Part shown: positions 5,861 through 7,459 of the stretch, piece after piece | Position numbering within the stretch: the first letter of the stretch is position 1 | Layout of the letters: each line of letters opens with the position of its first letter | DNA from: an uncultured Flavobacteriales bacterium | Lineage (GTDB): Bacteria; Bacteroidota; Bacteroidia; Flavobacteriales_D; Sanyastnellaceae | Assembly (NCBI GenBank): GCA_937890245.1 | Contig: CALACF010000213.1 | Span: 1-7,459, forward strand | DNA: 7,459 nucleotides | Reading direction: 5' to 3' | Notes under the pieces: model-generated | Told to the model about the DNA's origin: nothing | The model's input: only the letters and a program-made list of their open reading frames with translations | The model's database searches: none | Translations under genes and position numbers: made by a program

Positions 5861-5878
5861 TTTCTCGCGATTAGAAAA

Positions 5879-7459
5879 TTACTTCTTCTCGTCGTCTGAT
5901 TTTGCCTCAGCATCGTCTGCCTTGGCGGCCTTTTTAGCAGGCGCCTTCTTGGCAGCTGGCTTCTTAGCGGCTGGCTTTTTGGCTGCAGCTTTCTTTGCTG
6001 GCGCCTTTTTAGCAGCTGGCTTCTCAGCTTCGTCAGCCTTCTCTGCTTCAGCAGCTTCTGGAGCTTCCGTTGCAGTTTCAGCTTTTGCCTCAGCTTTCAC
6101 CTCAGCTTTCTTTGCCGGTGCCTTCTTGGCAGCAGCTTTCTTGGCTGGGGCCTTTTCAGCAGCCTCTTCCTTGGATCCACTCGCTTCCAATTGGGCTTTC
6201 AACTTGGACAAAACACCCAAATCTCCGAAGGTCGTCGTCGCTTGACGCTCGTTGACCTCGCGGACAGCACGCTTGGTAGATGAACTAGATCCGCCTGAAG
6301 TGCTGCGCTTCTTTTCGCCTGGGGCGATAGCAGCACGCTTCTTTGCGGGTGGCTCCTCGTAGGTACGCAAGTGCGACACGGTGATGCGTTTTGCATTCCG
6401 GTTGAACTCGAGCACGACGAAATCTGCCACTTCCTCTGACTTTACTTCACCACCATCTTGTTTGGTGAGATGCTTGACCTGAGAGAAGCCCTCAACACCG
6501 TATGGCAAAGCCACCGCTGCGTTGGAACCGTCAATCTTAAGCACGGTGCCTTTGTGGACAGAGCCCACTTCGAACACCTGCTCGAACGTATCCCATGGAT
6601 TCTCCTGGATCTGCTTGTGACCAAGGCTCATGCGGCGATTGGACTTATCCAATTCGAGCACGACCACTTCGATATCATCACCTACGTTACAGAATTCCGA
6701 TGGGTGCTTGATCTTCTTTTCCCAAGACAAATCTGAGATGTGGACCAATCCATCGATGCCCTCCTCCATTTCGACAAAGAGGCCGAAGTTGGTGAAGTTG
6801 CGAACCTTACCCGTGTGCTTAGACTGCTCTGGGTACTTGAACTCGATATTCTCCCATGGATCTGGAACGAGTTGCTTCATTCCCAAGCTCATCTTGCGCT
6901 CTTCCATGTCCATGCCGAGGATGACCGTTTCGATCTCGTCGCCAACTTTCAGGAAGTCCTGTGCGCTGCGGAGGTGTTGTGACCAGCTCATTTCGCTGAC
7001 GTGCAACAGGCCTTCGACGCCTGTAGCCACTTCGACAAATGCACCGTAGTCCGCGACCACAACAACCTTGCCTTTCACTTTGTCTCCAACGTTGATGCCC
7101 TCGCTCATCGCATCCCATGGATGGGAGGTGAGTTGCTTTATGCCAAGTGCAATACGCTTCTTGGCATCATCAAAGTCAAGAATAACTACGTTCAGCTTCT
7201 GCTCCACTTCCACCACTTCTTCTGGGTGTCCTACGCGGCCCCAGCTCAAATCTGTGATGTGAACCAATCCGTCGACTCCGCCCAAATCGACGAAGACTCC
7301 GTAGCTCGTGATGTTCTTGACAATGCCTTCGAGGATTTGGCCTTCACTCAGCTGAGAGATCAGCTCAGAGCGGGCTTCGGTACGGCTCTCTTCAAGAACG
7401 GCACGACGTGAAACAACGATGTTGTTACGCTGTGGGTCCATCTTGAGGATTTGGAATGG
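5879..7459 (-). CDS. rpsA: 30S ribosomal protein S1, 5'-truncated by the window edge, with histone-H1-like tail
   Basis: The frame is open through the right edge. The codons before Met 7441 read PFQILK, which continue into MDPQRNNIVVSRRAVLEE, the usual end of S1 domain 2, so 7441 is not the start. Four S1 (OB-fold) domains follow, probably domains 3 to 6: about 7342-7130 (ITSYGVFVDLGGVDGLVH), 7087-6869 (DYGAFVEVATGVEGLLHVS), 6826-6608 (NFGLFVEMEEGIDGLVHIS) and a more diverged one at 6571-6359. Most end in the Lys-Gln-Leu/Ile and Pro-Trp pattern. S1 binds mRNA on the 30S subunit and helps initiation, which matters most where Shine-Dalgarno pairing is not used. After a conserved-looking segment ending FGDLGVLSKLKAQLEAS comes a tail of about 100 residues (6181-5882), with AKKA/PAKK repeats in two basic blocks separated by a Glu/Ala-rich block and ending in acidic residues. 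The N-terminal domains are outside the window. Confidence 0.95.
   Translation of the reverse strand, partial: PFQILKMDPQRNNIVVSRRAVLEESRTEARSELISQLSEGQILEGIVKNITSYGVFVDLGGVDGLVHITDLSWGRVGHPEEVVEVEQKLNVVILDFDDAKKRIALGIKQLTSHPWDAMSEGINVGDKVKGKVVVVADYGAFVEVATGVEGLLHVSEMSWSQHLRSAQDFLKVGDEIETVILGMDMEERKMSLGMKQLVPDPWENIEFKYPEQSKHTGKVRNFTNFGLFVEMEEGIDGLVHISDLSWEKKIKHPSEFCNVGDDIEVVVLELDKSNRRMSLGHKQIQENPWDTFEQVFEVGSVHKGTVLKIDGSNAAVALPYGVEGFSQVKHLTKQDGGEVKSEEVADFVVLEFNRNAKRITVSHLRTYEEPPAKKRAAIAPGEKKRSTSGGSSSSTKRAVREVNERQATTTFGDLGVLSKLKAQLEASGSKEEAAEKAPAKKAAAKKAPAKKAEVKAEAKAETATEAPEAAEAEKADEAEKPAAKKAPAKKAAAKKPAAKKPAAKKAPAKKAAKADDAEAKSDDEKK
5921..6154 (-). repeat. Lys/Ala/Pro-rich coding repeat in the S1 tail
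   Basis: Imperfect repeats of PAKKA and AAKKP units encode two basic blocks: 6154-6104 and 6022-5921. An acidic/alanine-rich segment (AEAKAETATEAPEAAEAEKADEAE region) separates them. The DNA repeats are imperfect, with varied codons (AAG/AAA, GCT/GCC/GCA), which suggests the amino acid pattern is under selection, not only a recent DNA expansion. Similar Lys/Ala/Pro repeats occur in histone H1 and bacterial H1-like proteins. Copy number could vary between strains. Confidence 0.8.

Noticed and set aside
5760..6245. Plus-strand open frame with Ala/Phe-rich, membrane-like repeats (AGAFLAAGFLAA)
   Set aside because: It is the antisense reading of the Lys/Ala codons in the S1 tail; AAG/GCN repeats read backwards give Leu/Phe/Ala, mimicking a hydrophobic protein. 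It also runs across the rpsA terminator.
7439..7441. ATG at 7441 as the start of rpsA
   Set aside because: The frame stays open to the right edge, and the preceding PFQILK codons belong to S1 domain 2, so the gene starts outside the window.
1..7459. CRISPR array, tRNA/rRNA gene, insertion sequence or phage remnant
   Set aside because: I found no regularly spaced repeats, no cloverleaf or rRNA sequence, no transposase or integrase motifs, and genes are packed end to end with ordinary housekeeping content.

Overview
The window looks like chromosomal DNA of a member of the Bacteroidota, probably Flavobacteriales-like with G+C near 50% by eye. Four observations support this. A secreted protein ends in a type IX secretion (T9SS) C-terminal sorting domain. 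Perfect matches to the Bacteroidota -7 promoter element (TAnnTTTG) lie in the three longest gaps between genes. None of the eight visible start codons has a recognisable Shine-Dalgarno sequence. The STAS, PyrR and S1 proteins also look like members of this phylum. All genes are on the minus strand, so transcription runs from high to low coordinates.

In transcription order the window opens inside rpsA (ribosomal protein S1, 5' end off the window). The visible part has four S1 domains and a long Lys/Ala/Pro-rich, histone-H1-like tail. A strong UUCG-loop terminator follows at once. A tight cluster comes next: pyrR, pyrB (8-nt overlap), a single-domain STAS anti-sigma-factor antagonist, a T9SS-type secreted protein, and rnz (RNase Z, GTG start). 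Gaps within this cluster are 12 to 36 nt, so it could be one operon driven from the promoter-like element just before pyrR.

A LuxR/NarL-type response regulator follows with its own promoter. Both the -33 and -7 elements are visible, and a nearly perfect 23-bp dyad sits against the -7 element, which makes it a good operator candidate. ilvE (branched-chain aminotransferase) follows, again behind its own -7 element. At the left edge, 7 nt after the ilvE stop codon, a further gene begins. Only its first 51 codons are visible, and they encode a clear signal peptide.

The genes are mostly housekeeping: translation (S1), tRNA 3'-end processing (RNase Z), pyrimidine synthesis and its regulator (PyrB, PyrR), and branched-chain amino acid metabolism (IlvE). 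Two regulatory proteins (STAS, LuxR-type) and two exported proteins are interleaved. I see no mobile element, CRISPR array, tRNA or rRNA gene, and no stretch over 300 nt without a gene. I did not find convincing evidence of an entirely new system. The best leads are the operator-like dyad, the S1 tail, the exported protein gene within the pyr/STAS/rnz cluster, and the truncated signal-peptide gene at the left edge.
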